A stretch of DNA of 64,000 nt from Tolypothrix bouteillei VB521301 (lineage in GTDB: Bacteria > Cyanobacteriota > Cyanobacteriia > Cyanobacteriales > Nostocaceae): contig NZ_JHEG04000001.1 in the NCBI RefSeq assembly GCF_000760695.4, positions 7,216,478 through 7,280,477 on the forward strand. The letters are read 5' to 3'. This document shows positions 8,692 to 17,212 of this stretch, piece after piece. Every line of letters begins with the position of its first letter. Within the stretch, counting starts at the first letter, position 1. The notes under the pieces were generated by a model. That model had not been told where the DNA came from. It searched no databases and was given only the letters and a program-made list of their open reading frames with translations. A program made the translations under genes and the position numbers.

Positions 8692-9771
8692 TTATATAGA
8701 GCTATTAAAAACCTCTAAAAAACTAAGTTTTGGTAGAGTCAAATGACGCAGGGAGTTGTTTGTTGCTTCTGCTGCTGCAATACCTGAAAGCATTGCACCC
8801 TCTACAAAATTGCCACCACACCAATCGCCGCAACAGATAAGAGGTACAGCAGTGTCAGCAGCTAAATAAGTCGCTTGCAAAGGACGGGTGGGAAAGGCGT
8901 AGCGCCAGCGATGAACTTGTATCCATTCTGGAGTTTTTAGCCACGACATCTGTAACGACTCAGCCGCACGATCTAACATAAATTCTCCGGCAGGTTTTAA
9001 ATCTTGGGTTTGCTCGTGGTGTTGGGCAAAAGCAGCGCTACTTTGCAGAACAAAAACGGGTTGTTGGGGTTTGGAACGTTTGCTACTATCCAAACCAATC
9101 CATGCCAAATGCTCATCTTCAATAAAAGTGACTGCTTTCCAGTCTATTGGGGGTTTTAATGTGGATGGATATCCGGCGATCGCACTCAAGCAAGGAGAAA
9201 ATTCTACAGAACGCAGGTTATTAAGAAATGTTGCCCCCAAGATATTTTCTCCTAAAGGTTCCAATAGCATTAAGGCTTGAGGTGAAGGAATAGCAATGAC
9301 TACCGATGTTGCTGTTATCTCTTCATTCGAGGCATCCATTGCCAGCCGCCATTTTTTTTCAGGAGTGGGGGTAATTGCTGTTACGCGTTGGTTCAGCAAA
9401 ATGTCCAAACCAGGGGCAAGAAATTTTGCGATCGCACTTATTCCTACAGGCGCGGTATATCGGGGCTTGGGTACTGAAGATTCGGGCGTAGGGACTGAGG
9501 AATGGGGTTTGAGTTCGTGAACTGTCTGTGTCCAAACCTCTAAAATATGGTGCTGGAGTAACACTTCAATAAAACGTTCTAAAAGTTCACCTTTTGGCTT
9601 GAGGTAACAAGTCCCGTGATCCGCACAAGTATTAAATAAACGGCGTGTTGCGACTCGTCCCCCCAAACCACGAGACTTTTCTACAACAAGTACTGAATAT
9701 CCAGCTTGCTTCAACTGTTGGGCGCAAACTAAACCAGCCATACCGGCACCAATCACTGCAACATCAGTCAT
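8692..9771 (-). CDS. FAD-dependent oxidoreductase, renalase-like
   Basis: The 359-residue protein begins with a dinucleotide-binding motif, VAVIGAGMAGLVCAQQL (residues 4-20). The FAD-clamping motif VVEKSRGLGGRVATRR follows, a combination typical of renalase-like members of the amine-oxidase superfamily. Near the C-terminus CCGDWCGGNFVEGAMLSG is the second FAD contact (GD...VEGA..SG). Bacterial renalases oxidise abnormal dihydronicotinamide isomers; the true substrate here is unknown. No signal peptide is seen. The middle third (about 85-100) contains a short Ser/Pro/Glu/Thr segment (SSVPTPESSVPKP) that looks like a repeat-derived insertion. Confidence 0.82.
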   Translation of the reverse strand: MTDVAVIGAGMAGLVCAQQLKQAGYSVLVVEKSRGLGGRVATRRLFNTCADHGTCYLKPKGELLERFIEVLLQHHILEVWTQTVHELKPHSSVPTPESSVPKPRYTAPVGISAIAKFLAPGLDILLNQRVTAITPTPEKKWRLAMDASNEEITATSVVIAIPSPQALMLLEPLGENILGATFLNNLRSVEFSPCLSAIAGYPSTLKPPIDWKAVTFIEDEHLAWIGLDSSKRSKPQQPVFVLQSSAAFAQHHEQTQDLKPAGEFMLDRAAESLQMSWLKTPEWIQVHRWRYAFPTRPLQATYLAADTAVPLICCGDWCGGNFVEGAMLSGIAAAEATNNSLRHLTLPKLSFLEVFNSSI

Positions 9772-9900
9772 TAGTCATCATGAGTTACGGGTCATTTGTC
9801 ATTATCAAAGGACAAAGGATAAAAAGACAATTTATGAGTCTTAAAAGCTAATAGTAGAATAAAGTACATACCAAAGCTGCATGGAAGGGAGGAAGGTAAA

Positions 9901-10743
9901 TTGGATGAACTAAGGGCGGTTCTAGAACTGGCAACTGAAGAAGAATTGAAAGATTTGACAGCAATCCTTTTTAGTCGTAAGTTTAATCCTCTAGATTACG
10001 TTCATACACCTGAGCCTATAGAAGTACAAAGTAAAGGTCGCAAAGCTTGGCTCGATACATTAGAGCAACGCTTTCGTTATTTAGCTGCCGATGGAGTTAC
10101 AGTACTGCGAGGACGTACTAGTCAAGTAAGTTACAGGCAAGTGCTGATTCAAGTATGTAAGTATTTAAAAATACCTTATTCCCACGAACTGACTACTGTT
10201 GATTTAGAAGCCGAAGTTTTTCTATTTTTGCTCGGACACGTTTGGAAAAAATTGCCAGAAAAAGATAAGCAAAAATTTACAGTTCAAGTTCAGCATCAAC
10301 TCGCTCAATCACAACCAAACCAAACTCTGCCACTTTCATTACAGCGAGATCCCATTGGACTTCTTTTTAAAGGTGGAAGTGCTTTGGCTGTGACTTCCAT
10401 TATTCAACCGTTGATGTTGAAACAAATCGCCCGTCAGTTTGCAATGCACTTTGCGACTTATGAAGTGACCAAACAAGCTGTCGTTCAAGGTTCCGAGGTA
10501 GCAGCCAACCAATTTCAACACTATGTCACTTTGCAAATGGCAAAGCAGGGTATGGCTGTCAGTGCCACTCGTTACAGTGTAGCTCGCACTATGTTCGCTT
10601 TCTTAGGACCGATGATGTGGGCTTGGTTTTTTGCAGATTTGGGATGGAGAGCAATTGCTACCAACTACAGTCGAATTATACCCACTATTTTCACACTTGC
10701 TCAGATTCGCCTTACTCGTACTGAATGTTGGGAGTTTGCGTGA
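9901..10743 (+). CDS. YaaW-like protein (UPF0174 family)
   Basis: The TTG at 9901 is preceded by a strong GGGAGGAAGG ribosome site, which fixes the start. The 280-residue protein aligns by eye with E. coli YaaW: an N-terminal helical DELRAVLELATEEELKDLTAILFSR, a conserved LGHVWKKLPEKDKQKF block around 115-130, and a C-terminal hydrophobic portion with TMFAFLGPMMWAWFFADLGWRAIA. It ends IIPTIFTLAQIRLTR, like YaaW's IPAVLQIACLRR. Function is unknown; the C-terminal half probably contacts the membrane. Its stop overlaps a GTG start candidate of the next gene (GTGA at 10740), so the two are coupled. Confidence 0.72.
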   Translation: MDELRAVLELATEEELKDLTAILFSRKFNPLDYVHTPEPIEVQSKGRKAWLDTLEQRFRYLAADGVTVLRGRTSQVSYRQVLIQVCKYLKIPYSHELTTVDLEAEVFLFLLGHVWKKLPEKDKQKFTVQVQHQLAQSQPNQTLPLSLQRDPIGLLFKGGSALAVTSIIQPLMLKQIARQFAMHFATYEVTKQAVVQGSEVAANQFQHYVTLQMAKQGMAVSATRYSVARTMFAFLGPMMWAWFFADLGWRAIATNYSRIIPTIFTLAQIRLTRTECWEFA

Positions 10744-12095
10744 AAATTCTCCTTCGCCATCTCAACTTTAGCGTGCAGTCTCGTTGGAAATACACCTTAC
10801 TGGGACTAGCTATCTTCCCACTCATTCCTCTATTTGGGGCTGTAAGTATGGGTTGGGCTATATTGGGAACCTTAATGCAACAATATCGTGCGGTGGTGAG
10901 TCGCCCCCTCAACAGGGGGTTTATGCTTCTCAGTGTCTGGCTAATCCTTACAGCTAGCTTTGCTTACAATAAGACGGAAGCTTTCATAGGATTGTTTAAT
11001 TTTATACCATACTTTCTCGTTTTTGCCAGCTGGAGTGTTCTGATTCAAACCATAGCTCAATTGCGGCAACTGTCTTGGCTGTTGGTAATAACCTCTGTGC
11101 CAGTCATAGTCGTTGGTTTGGGACAGTTGCTTTTAGGATGGGCGACTCCCCCCCAAGGATGGATAGGTTTTTTGGGTTGGGCGATCGCACCAGGAGGAGA
11201 ACCACCAGGTCGGATGTCTTCTATATTTATGTATGCCAACAGCTTAGCTGGCTATCTCATAATAGTTTTCATTCTGAGTTTGGGATTGTGGCTGGAACAA
11301 TGGCGATCGATGATTAGGGGGACAGGGGAGATAAGGGAGACAAGGGAGACAAGAAAGGAAATTCTCCCTTTTCTACCCCCTCTCCCCTTCCTCTTCCTCA
11401 CTCTGGCAATTCTTCTCAATCTTGTCGCACTTATTTTGACTAACTCGCGCAACGCTTGGGCAATTGCGATTTTTGTCTGTTTGGTCTACGCCTTATATCA
11501 AGGCTGGCGCATTCTTGTCGCCACTGTCACAGGTGTGGCTGCGAGCGTGCTTTTAGCTGCTTTTGCTCCAACACCTATTGCTCTGCTGTTCCGTCAGTTT
11601 ATTCCTCGTTTCTTTTGGGCGCGGTTGAATGACGAACTTTATCCCGATCGACCCGTGGCTTTACTTCGCAAAACGCAATGGCAATTTGCTGTATCGATGG
11701 CTCAAGAGCGCCCCTGGACTGGTTGGGGTTTGAGAAACTTTACAGTACTTTACGAGGCAAAAATGCAAATTTGGTTGGGGCACCCTCACAGCTTATTTTT
11801 AATGCTGTTTGCCGAAACCGGTCTACCTGCAACTCTTGTTTTCTGTGGTTTATTGGGCTGGATATTTGTTGGAGGTGTCCAACTTTTACAAAATTCAAAG
11901 GACCTAAAGGCAAAAGACAAAACAATTCTCTTCAGTTACCTTGTTGTTTTTATTGGTTGGGTACTATTCAATACTGTAGATGTTAGTTTATTTGATTTTC
12001 GACTGAACGTCATTTCTTGGTTGCTATTTTCTGCTCTTGCTGGAGTTGTGTATCACTACAAGCAGCAATACAAGATTGCAACTGAGAAGAATTAA
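10725..12095 (+). CDS. O-antigen ligase/Wzy-like polytopic membrane protein
   Basis: The 456-residue integral membrane protein has about 10-12 hydrophobic spans and the Wzy_C/O-antigen-ligase layout. A large loop comes before GWGLRNFTVLYEAKM and the HPHSLFLMLFAETGLPATLVF motif, where the His and Glu-Thr-Gly pattern is the family signature. Such proteins polymerise or attach glycans on lipid carriers; cyanobacterial IctB is a relative. Residues about 196-222 are a charged insertion (GTGEIRETRETRKE) encoded by a purine-rich tandem repeat. Start is ATG 10725 or GTG 10740; the latter overlaps the YaaW-like stop. Confidence 0.8.
   Translation: MLGVCVKILLRHLNFSVQSRWKYTLLGLAIFPLIPLFGAVSMGWAILGTLMQQYRAVVSRPLNRGFMLLSVWLILTASFAYNKTEAFIGLFNFIPYFLVFASWSVLIQTIAQLRQLSWLLVITSVPVIVVGLGQLLLGWATPPQGWIGFLGWAIAPGGEPPGRMSSIFMYANSLAGYLIIVFILSLGLWLEQWRSMIRGTGEIRETRETRKEILPFLPPLPFLFLTLAILLNLVALILTNSRNAWAIAIFVCLVYALYQGWRILVATVTGVAASVLLAAFAPTPIALLFRQFIPRFFWARLNDELYPDRPVALLRKTQWQFAVSMAQERPWTGWGLRNFTVLYEAKMQIWLGHPHSLFLMLFAETGLPATLVFCGLLGWIFVGGVQLLQNSKDLKAKDKTILFSYLVVFIGWVLFNTVDVSLFDFRLNVISWLLFSALAGVVYHYKQQYKIATEKN
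11317..11390. repeat. GGGAGACAA-type tandem repeat inside the O-antigen-ligase-like gene
   Basis: Units such as ggggagataa, gggagacaa and gggagacaag repeat, followed by a pyrimidine-rich half (ctccctttt...ccccctctccccttcc). Similar G-rich strings lie between genes at 24463-24530. Here the repeat is read in frame in a hydrophilic loop without breaking the protein. Confidence 0.7.
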
Positions 12096-12540
12096 CAGCC
12101 CTTAGATTTCAGCACAAATACTGAGGCTACTAAATTCAAGAGTTAATAATATAACTTTAAGCACGTCTGTGCCTATGTGACTAATTCCACGTTAGTCATT
12201 GTTGCTGATTGTTGGGAAGATGTAGGAACACTTCTTTTGATGTTTTCCTGCATAACAGGCATCTCTTGGAGATGCCTTTATTTATTTGGTTATACCAAGT
12301 TGCTTTCATACATCTCCCTCATCTCCCCCCTCTGCCTTGTCCCATCAATAAGCAATATCTTTGAATGCAACTCCGTATTAGTTGTGAGTGGTTGGTCTTT
12401 GGTGGTTGTTGTGCTTGTAAGATAGGTGTGAGAGGAAAATTAACAGGATATCTAGGTAGTCATCAACGAGCTACACTATAACGCATAAGAAAACCTGTAT
12501 ACCTTCTGCCCTCTACCTTTTTTCAACTCAGCTAATTTCT
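12096..12540. other. Intergenic region with one strong terminator
   Basis: About 445 bp. The first part ends in the hairpin at 12257-12287. A GACTAA...TTAGTC inverted repeat (about 12178-12196) lies before it, and an 82-codon frame without a ribosome site runs across it. The second part (12300-12540) is low-complexity sequence with no feature I can name. Confidence 0.5.
12257..12287 (+). terminator. Rho-independent terminator
   Basis: A perfect 9-bp stem (AGGCATCTC at 12257-12265, GAGATGCCT at 12269-12277) with a 3-nt TTG loop is followed by TTATTTATTT. It lies 160 bp beyond the O-antigen-ligase-like gene, so it ends either that transcript or a small RNA made from the gap. Confidence 0.75.
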
Positions 12541-13065
12541 ATGTTCACAACGGATGATTTTCTTCAATACACCCAATGGTCGGGTATCGCAACATTAGCG
12601 TTTGCCGGTCTGGTGATTTTGGGTTTTGTTTTTAAATGGGGTATTCGCTTTCGTCTTGTAGGTGCAACCGGTTTTATGCTTGTGGTTACGGGGGGACTCT
12701 TTGCTCTCTCGTTAACACCTTTAACTCGTACTATCATTCCAGATGCTTTACGTTACAGCCTTGTTTATGATAACGGAGGTCCGCAAGCAGTCATTGCGCT
12801 TCCGCCTGCGGAAGTGACTCCATCGCAATTGGAAGCAACTTTACGTCAAGCAGCAAGCGATTTATATTCTTACGGTCGTTTGGGTGCATTAAGCGATAAC
12901 CAGTTGACGGTTCGAGCACGAACTATCATACACCCAGAAAAAGGTGTTTCTATTCCTCTTTATCTGGGTCAGGTTAGGAGATCTCTTGCTAAACGTGAAG
13001 ACCAACAAATGGCGATCGAGATTTACCAAGATAAATTGGCTCAGTTACCTCAACCTACTGCATAA
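12541..13065 (+). CDS. ycf51: Ycf51-like protein (DUF2518)
   Basis: The 174-residue protein has two N-terminal membrane helices (about 15-35 and 40-62, LVILGFVFKWGIRF and LVGATGFMLVVTGGLFAL). A soluble domain follows with SLVYDNGGPQAVIALPPAEVTPSQLEATLRQAA and DLYSYGRLG. This matches the Ycf51/DUF2518 family, encoded in cyanobacteria and some red-lineage plastids. Its function is unknown; topology suggests a thylakoid or plasma-membrane protein with a cytoplasmic or lumenal domain. It stands alone. Confidence 0.82.
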   Translation: MFTTDDFLQYTQWSGIATLAFAGLVILGFVFKWGIRFRLVGATGFMLVVTGGLFALSLTPLTRTIIPDALRYSLVYDNGGPQAVIALPPAEVTPSQLEATLRQAASDLYSYGRLGALSDNQLTVRARTIIHPEKGVSIPLYLGQVRRSLAKREDQQMAIEIYQDKLAQLPQPTA

Positions 13066-13494
13066 TTAAGGATACATCAACCGTGTATTCAGGCTGCTAC
13101 GCAAGGTAAAGTCTTACGGACTGCGTTTTCAGCCTGAGTTTGGTAACCAGAGAGAAGAGATTTTACACAAGGCAAATTTTTTGTGTTTAGAGATACTAGT
13201 ATTATTTTTTGTTAAGATATAAGTCTCAAGATTACTCAAAGTATTACGAGCAAATTTAACGTGAGTTCGATGAAGTCAAAACAGACCTCACCCCAAACCC
13301 CTCTCCTAGGAGGAAAAAGGCTTCAAACCCCAATCGTAACGTTGTTCTTCCCTCTTTTAAAAGGGAGTGAGTGTGAGGTCTGTCGAACCTACATAAAGTT
13401 AAAACTCAAGATCTGTTGGGAACTGAAACAGTTACCCTTCAATTATGTATAGTTCCTTCACGTATCCAGAAGTGTTACTTTCATAGTTAGTGAT
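13066..13494. other. Intergenic region containing a MITE-like repeat
   Basis: About 430 bp. The middle is occupied by an inverted-repeat element (13282-13382). Flanks are AT-rich and show no gene. The 63-codon frame across the element is repeat-derived (SPQTPLLGG-type residues) and is not considered a gene. Confidence 0.55.
13282..13382. repeat. Short inverted-repeat element (MITE-like)
   Basis: CAGACCTCAC at 13282-13291 is the exact inverse of GTGAGGTCTG at 13373-13382. Inside are nested palindromes (CTCCTAGGAG; CCCTCTTTTAAAAGGGAG). The body 'ctcaccccaaacccctctcc' is a familiar dispersed repeat in filamentous cyanobacteria. It carries no gene. Confidence 0.7.
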
Positions 13495-14700
13495 ATGTCT
13501 AATCAAGCGACGGAAAAGTTGTCTACTCCAAACTCTTACTCGTTATTCACCCTCTGTGTAGCCCCAGCAAAAGTCCTGAGAGGGTCTAAAATTTTGGCTC
13601 AAGCTACGGATGCGATCGCCACATTGGGAAGTCGTCCCTTAATTGTGGGAGGCAATGCTTTACGACAAGCGGCTTCGGGTCAAAGTACTGCTGCTCTTCA
13701 ACTCCACTTGCAACCACTTTTGCAGCACCAGCATTTACATTCTGCACTCGCTTATTATACCCCTGATTGTAGTGAAGCGAGCTTAAAATCTTTGCACAAA
13801 GCAGCACAAGAACATAAAGCTGATGTCATTGTTGGTGTTGGTGGTGGTAAGGCATTAGACACAGCTAAATTACTAGCCCACCAATTGCACTTACCAGTCG
13901 TGACCATCCCTACCTCAGCCGCCACCTGTGCTGCTTGGACAGCTCTATCCAACGTGTATTCTCGTGAAGGTGCTTTTCTCTACGATGTAGCACTTTCTCG
14001 GTGTCCCGATTTGCTGGTACTCGATTACGATTTAGTGCAAACTGCCCCACAACGTACACTTGTAGCCGGTATTGGAGATGCACTCGCTAAGTGGTATGAA
14101 GCTTCTGTAAGTAGCGGACACTCAGAACAAACCTTGATTATTGCTGCGGTGCAACAAGCGCGAGTGTTAAGGGATATCCTCTTCCAAAAATCTATCACTG
14201 CCATCAAACATCCAGGTAGCGAAGCTTGGCGGGAGGTTGTAGATGCTACAGTATTACTTGCGGGTGTCATTGGGGGACTTGGAGGCGCACAATGTCGTAC
14301 TGTAGCCGCTCATGCCGTACATAACGGTTTGACTCACATTTCCAAAGGTAGCGGTAGCATTCACGGTGACAAGGTTGCCTATGGTATTTTGGTGCAACTG
14401 CGTTTGGAAGAAACGATCCAGGGCAATCAGCTAGCAACGACTGCACGACAACAGTTATTGAAGTTTTATGCAGAGATTGGTTTACCCCAAAAACTGAATG
14501 ATTTGGGATTGGGGAATATTACACTGACACAATTACAGACTGCGGCAGAAATTGCACTAGCTCCAAATTCCGATATCCACAGACTGCCGTTCAAAGTTTC
14601 CCTAGAACAATTGATGGCAGCGATGGTTTCTACCACCGCACCGATAGAAGGAAATCGCACTCCTATAAATTTGACGCAAAGCGCGGAAAAAGTTGAGTAG
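13495..14700 (+). CDS. Iron-containing alcohol dehydrogenase family, glycerol-dehydrogenase-like
   Basis: The 401-residue protein has the GldA/dehydroquinate-synthase-like fold. An N-terminal NAD-binding region has VIVGVGGGKALDTAKLLA (about 111-128, the GGGK.xDTAK signature), then VTIPTSAATCAAWTALS. Metal-ligand positions include the D of VAGIGDALAKWYE and His residues in AAHAVHNGLTHI and GSIHGDKVAYG. Such enzymes reversibly oxidise polyols or related substrates using NAD and a divalent metal. The substrate cannot be assigned. It is followed by a stable hairpin. Confidence 0.83.
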   Translation: MSNQATEKLSTPNSYSLFTLCVAPAKVLRGSKILAQATDAIATLGSRPLIVGGNALRQAASGQSTAALQLHLQPLLQHQHLHSALAYYTPDCSEASLKSLHKAAQEHKADVIVGVGGGKALDTAKLLAHQLHLPVVTIPTSAATCAAWTALSNVYSREGAFLYDVALSRCPDLLVLDYDLVQTAPQRTLVAGIGDALAKWYEASVSSGHSEQTLIIAAVQQARVLRDILFQKSITAIKHPGSEAWREVVDATVLLAGVIGGLGGAQCRTVAAHAVHNGLTHISKGSGSIHGDKVAYGILVQLRLEETIQGNQLATTARQQLLKFYAEIGLPQKLNDLGLGNITLTQLQTAAEIALAPNSDIHRLPFKVSLEQLMAAMVSTTAPIEGNRTPINLTQSAEKVE

Positions 14701-14704
14701 TCAC

Positions 14705-14745
14705 GAGTGCAAAGGAGTCGGTAATGATAAGGTTCCTTTGCACTC
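14705..14745. terminator. Stem-loop after the GldA-like gene
   Basis: A perfect 12-bp stem (GAGTGCAAAGGA at 14705-14716 with TCCTTTGCACTC at 14734-14745) has a 17-nt loop. No strong T run follows, so it may stabilise the 3' end rather than terminate alone. Confidence 0.6.
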
Positions 14746-14770
14746 CCCACATTTACCGCACTGTCTCGTC

Positions 14771-14799
14771 ATATAATTCATAATTCATAATTCATAATT
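14771..14799. repeat. CATAATT heptamer tandem repeat
   Basis: Four head-to-tail copies of a CATAATT-type heptamer lie just upstream of the aminotransferase start. This is the short tandemly repeated repetitive sequence class typical of filamentous cyanobacteria. Confidence 0.8.
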
Positions 14800-14805
14800 G
14801 TTTCG

Positions 14806-15996
14806 ATGACTTTAGATTGGATTGTCCCAGCTGAACGCGTACAGAAATTACCTCCCTACGTATTTGCCCGTCTAGATGAACTCAAGGCAAAAGCACGGGA
14901 ACAAGGGCTGGATTTAATTGATTTGGGCATGGGAAACCCAGATGGTGCAACGCCTCAACCAGTGGTAGAAGCGGCAATGAAAGCTTTGCAAAATCCTGCC
15001 AATCACGGCTATCCTCCTTTTGAGGGAACTGCCAGCTTTCGCCGTGCTATTACTAATTGGTATCAAAGGCGTTATGCCGTGGATTTAGATCCAGATAGCG
15101 AAGCATTACCCTTACTTGGCTCTAAAGAAGGATTGGGTCATCTTGCTATGGCTTATATCAATCCGGGTGATTTGGTTTTAGTTCCCTCTCCTGCTTATCC
15201 CGCTCATTTCCGGGGTCCTGTCATAGCGGGCGGGAAGATCCACAGTTTAATTCTCAAGCCAGAGAATGATTGGCTGATCGATCTAGCTGCAATTCCCGAC
15301 TCTGTAGCCGAACAAGCAAAACTTCTCTACTTTAATTATCCCAGCAATCCTACAGCGGCTACTGCACCACGCGAATTTTTTACAGAAATTGTCGCTTTTG
15401 CTCGCAAGTACGAGATTTTATTGGTACACGATCTGTGTTACGCCGAATTAGCTTTTGATGGTTATCAACCAACAAGTTTGTTAGAAATTCCAGGGGCAAA
15501 GGAAATTGGGGTTGAGTTTCATACCCTGTCTAAAACTTATAATATGGCGGGTTGGCGCGTTGGTTTTGTTGTAGGCAATCGTCGTATTATTCAGGGTTTG
15601 CGAACGTTAAAAACTAACTTGGATTATGGTATTTTTGCAGCATTGCAAACTGCTGCGGAAGCAGCTTTACAACTACCCGATGAGTATTTGTATGAGGTGC
15701 AAGAACGATATCGCAATCGCCGTGATTTTGTCATTCAAGGTTTGGGGCAGTTAGGTTGGGATATTCCTAAAACTAAGGCAACAATGTATCTCTGGGTTCC
15801 TTGTCCTAATGGTGTCAGTTCTACGGATTTTGCCTTAAGTGTCTTGCAGCAAACGGGTGTTGTAGTGACGCCCGGTAACGCTTTTGGGGTCGCAGGGGAA
15901 GGGTATGTAAGGATTAGTCTAATTGCAGATTGCGATCGCTTGGGTGAGGCTTTACACAGATTTAAACAAGCGGGGATTTACTATTCTCAAAAGTAA
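14806..15996 (+). CDS. PLP-dependent class I/II aminotransferase (aspartate / LL-DAP aminotransferase-like)
   Basis: The 396-residue protein is a fold-type I aminotransferase. It has IDLGMGNPDGATPQPVVEA near the N-terminus, LLGSKEGLGHLAMAY (cofactor phosphate region), NYPSNPTAATAP, and HDLCYAELAFDGY with the Asp that contacts the pyridine nitrogen. The Schiff-base lysine is in HTLSKTYNMAGWRVGF (about residue 245), and VRISLIADCDRLGEA carries the substrate-carboxylate Arg. The N-terminus and spacing resemble enzymes annotated as aspartate or LL-diaminopimelate aminotransferase. The exact amino donor is not decided by sequence reading. Confidence 0.85.
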   Translation: MTLDWIVPAERVQKLPPYVFARLDELKAKAREQGLDLIDLGMGNPDGATPQPVVEAAMKALQNPANHGYPPFEGTASFRRAITNWYQRRYAVDLDPDSEALPLLGSKEGLGHLAMAYINPGDLVLVPSPAYPAHFRGPVIAGGKIHSLILKPENDWLIDLAAIPDSVAEQAKLLYFNYPSNPTAATAPREFFTEIVAFARKYEILLVHDLCYAELAFDGYQPTSLLEIPGAKEIGVEFHTLSKTYNMAGWRVGFVVGNRRIIQGLRTLKTNLDYGIFAALQTAAEAALQLPDEYLYEVQERYRNRRDFVIQGLGQLGWDIPKTKATMYLWVPCPNGVSSTDFALSVLQQTGVVVTPGNAFGVAGEGYVRISLIADCDRLGEALHRFKQAGIYYSQK

Positions 15997-16121
15997 GAAG
16001 TTAAGGTGAGGGTGAGGGAAGATTGTTAACTTGCCCTTCTCTCAATCTAAACTTTCACAAAATTAGTTTTTTAAAGAACTCCAGGGGGTGCAGAGGATAC
16101 AGAGTCAAGAGGAAAAATTTC

Positions 16122-17042
16122 CTATCTGAAGTGGTTTCTCATTATTTCCCTAGCTTGTTCTGGACTCATTGTTAGATCGGGAAAGTTTCGATTTGATAAC
16201 TCATATTGTTGTTGTAAACCGCCTAATACCTGCTCTACAGACCAACCAGTCCAAATGCGAGAAATTTTTTCTAAAATGTAGCGTCTTTCTCTTGGTTTTT
16301 GCCACCAAACAGTTATTTTTTTGTTAATTTCGTCTATGCAGGCACCGCTTTCAATACGATCGTGCGAACCATCACCCCTATAGTTAGGTGGTTCGCTTGG
16401 TAGAGCGAAAGTTGATTGCTTTGCCTGAAGAATTTGCAATAATTGCGAACCTAAAAGCAGAATATTTTCTATATTCCAAGGAAAGCAATAGTCATGAATT
16501 GAACTATCTAGATATTTAACTGTAATAAAAGATTCTATCCACCTGCTTTCAATATAAAGGAGTTCACCTGTATCAAAATCAAATTCTCGCGGATCGATCT
16601 CAATATATGAAGAAACTTCTTTTATGTTTATAGCTTCAAAGTTTAAATAATGTTTTGGAATCACGAACTTTGGATTAAGTCCAATATATTCAGATATTTC
16701 AGCAATGCCACGATATGCCCAATTTACAGTCCAATCTACCCAATGTTCTCGTACAATTAAGACCGTTGCTTGAATGAGTGGATAATTGAAAGACCATCCT
16801 TTTGCTTCTGGTCCAATGAAGAACTTTAAAACCTTATTATACTCATCCACTAACACAGCGCTATCACACCAAACCTCATCTAAAAGATACCCCGGATCTG
16901 GACGCATAGAGCGCAAATCGGAAATTGCTTCTGGAGGACCGGAAAACAACCATGTACCAATTCTTCCAATACACCATCTATCTACATAAGTCCGCAGATT
17001 TTGCTTTTTGTCGAGGTAGGCATAATTAGCGCGATCGCTCAT
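16122..17042 (-). CDS. Hypothetical soluble protein, no family recognised
   Basis: The frame encodes about 306 residues from the ATG at 17040-17042 (MSDRANYAYLDKK); an ATG nine bases earlier is possible. No signal peptide, membrane span or known motif was found. Tryptophan and aromatic residues are frequent. The first half contains IGRIGTWLFSGPPEA and a D-rich PDPGYLLDEVWCDSAVLVDEY; the C-terminal 40 residues (EQVLGGLQQQYELSN...SPEQAREIMRNHFR) are predicted helical. Codon use is AT-biased compared with the neighbours. It converges on the aminotransferase. The length and clean frame support a real gene. Confidence 0.6.
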   Translation of the reverse strand: MSDRANYAYLDKKQNLRTYVDRWCIGRIGTWLFSGPPEAISDLRSMRPDPGYLLDEVWCDSAVLVDEYNKVLKFFIGPEAKGWSFNYPLIQATVLIVREHWVDWTVNWAYRGIAEISEYIGLNPKFVIPKHYLNFEAINIKEVSSYIEIDPREFDFDTGELLYIESRWIESFITVKYLDSSIHDYCFPWNIENILLLGSQLLQILQAKQSTFALPSEPPNYRGDGSHDRIESGACIDEINKKITVWWQKPRERRYILEKISRIWTGWSVEQVLGGLQQQYELSNRNFPDLTMSPEQAREIMRNHFR

Positions 17043-17212
17043 ACATTGCATTTTGATAAATGCTCATTATACTCAGCCAACACGAGAAGTCACAAACCAT
17101 CAAGGTGAAGTTTCCTTATGCCAAATTTAATTCTCGCGTGGGATGCCAGTCACAAGAGTAGAAAGCTAGTATAGTAAATCAACCCAGTCTTTGTGGAACT
17201 TACTTAGTTGTT

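Noticed and set aside
12177..12425. 82-codon plus-strand frame
   Set aside because: Runs through a strong terminator hairpin and low-complexity sequence; starts at GTG without a ribosome site.
13261..13452. 63-codon plus-strand frame
   Set aside because: Composed of the MITE-like repeat at 13282-13382.
14806..15996. Assignment as DapL
   Set aside because: Class I/II aminotransferases cannot be told apart reliably by eye, so no symbol was given.
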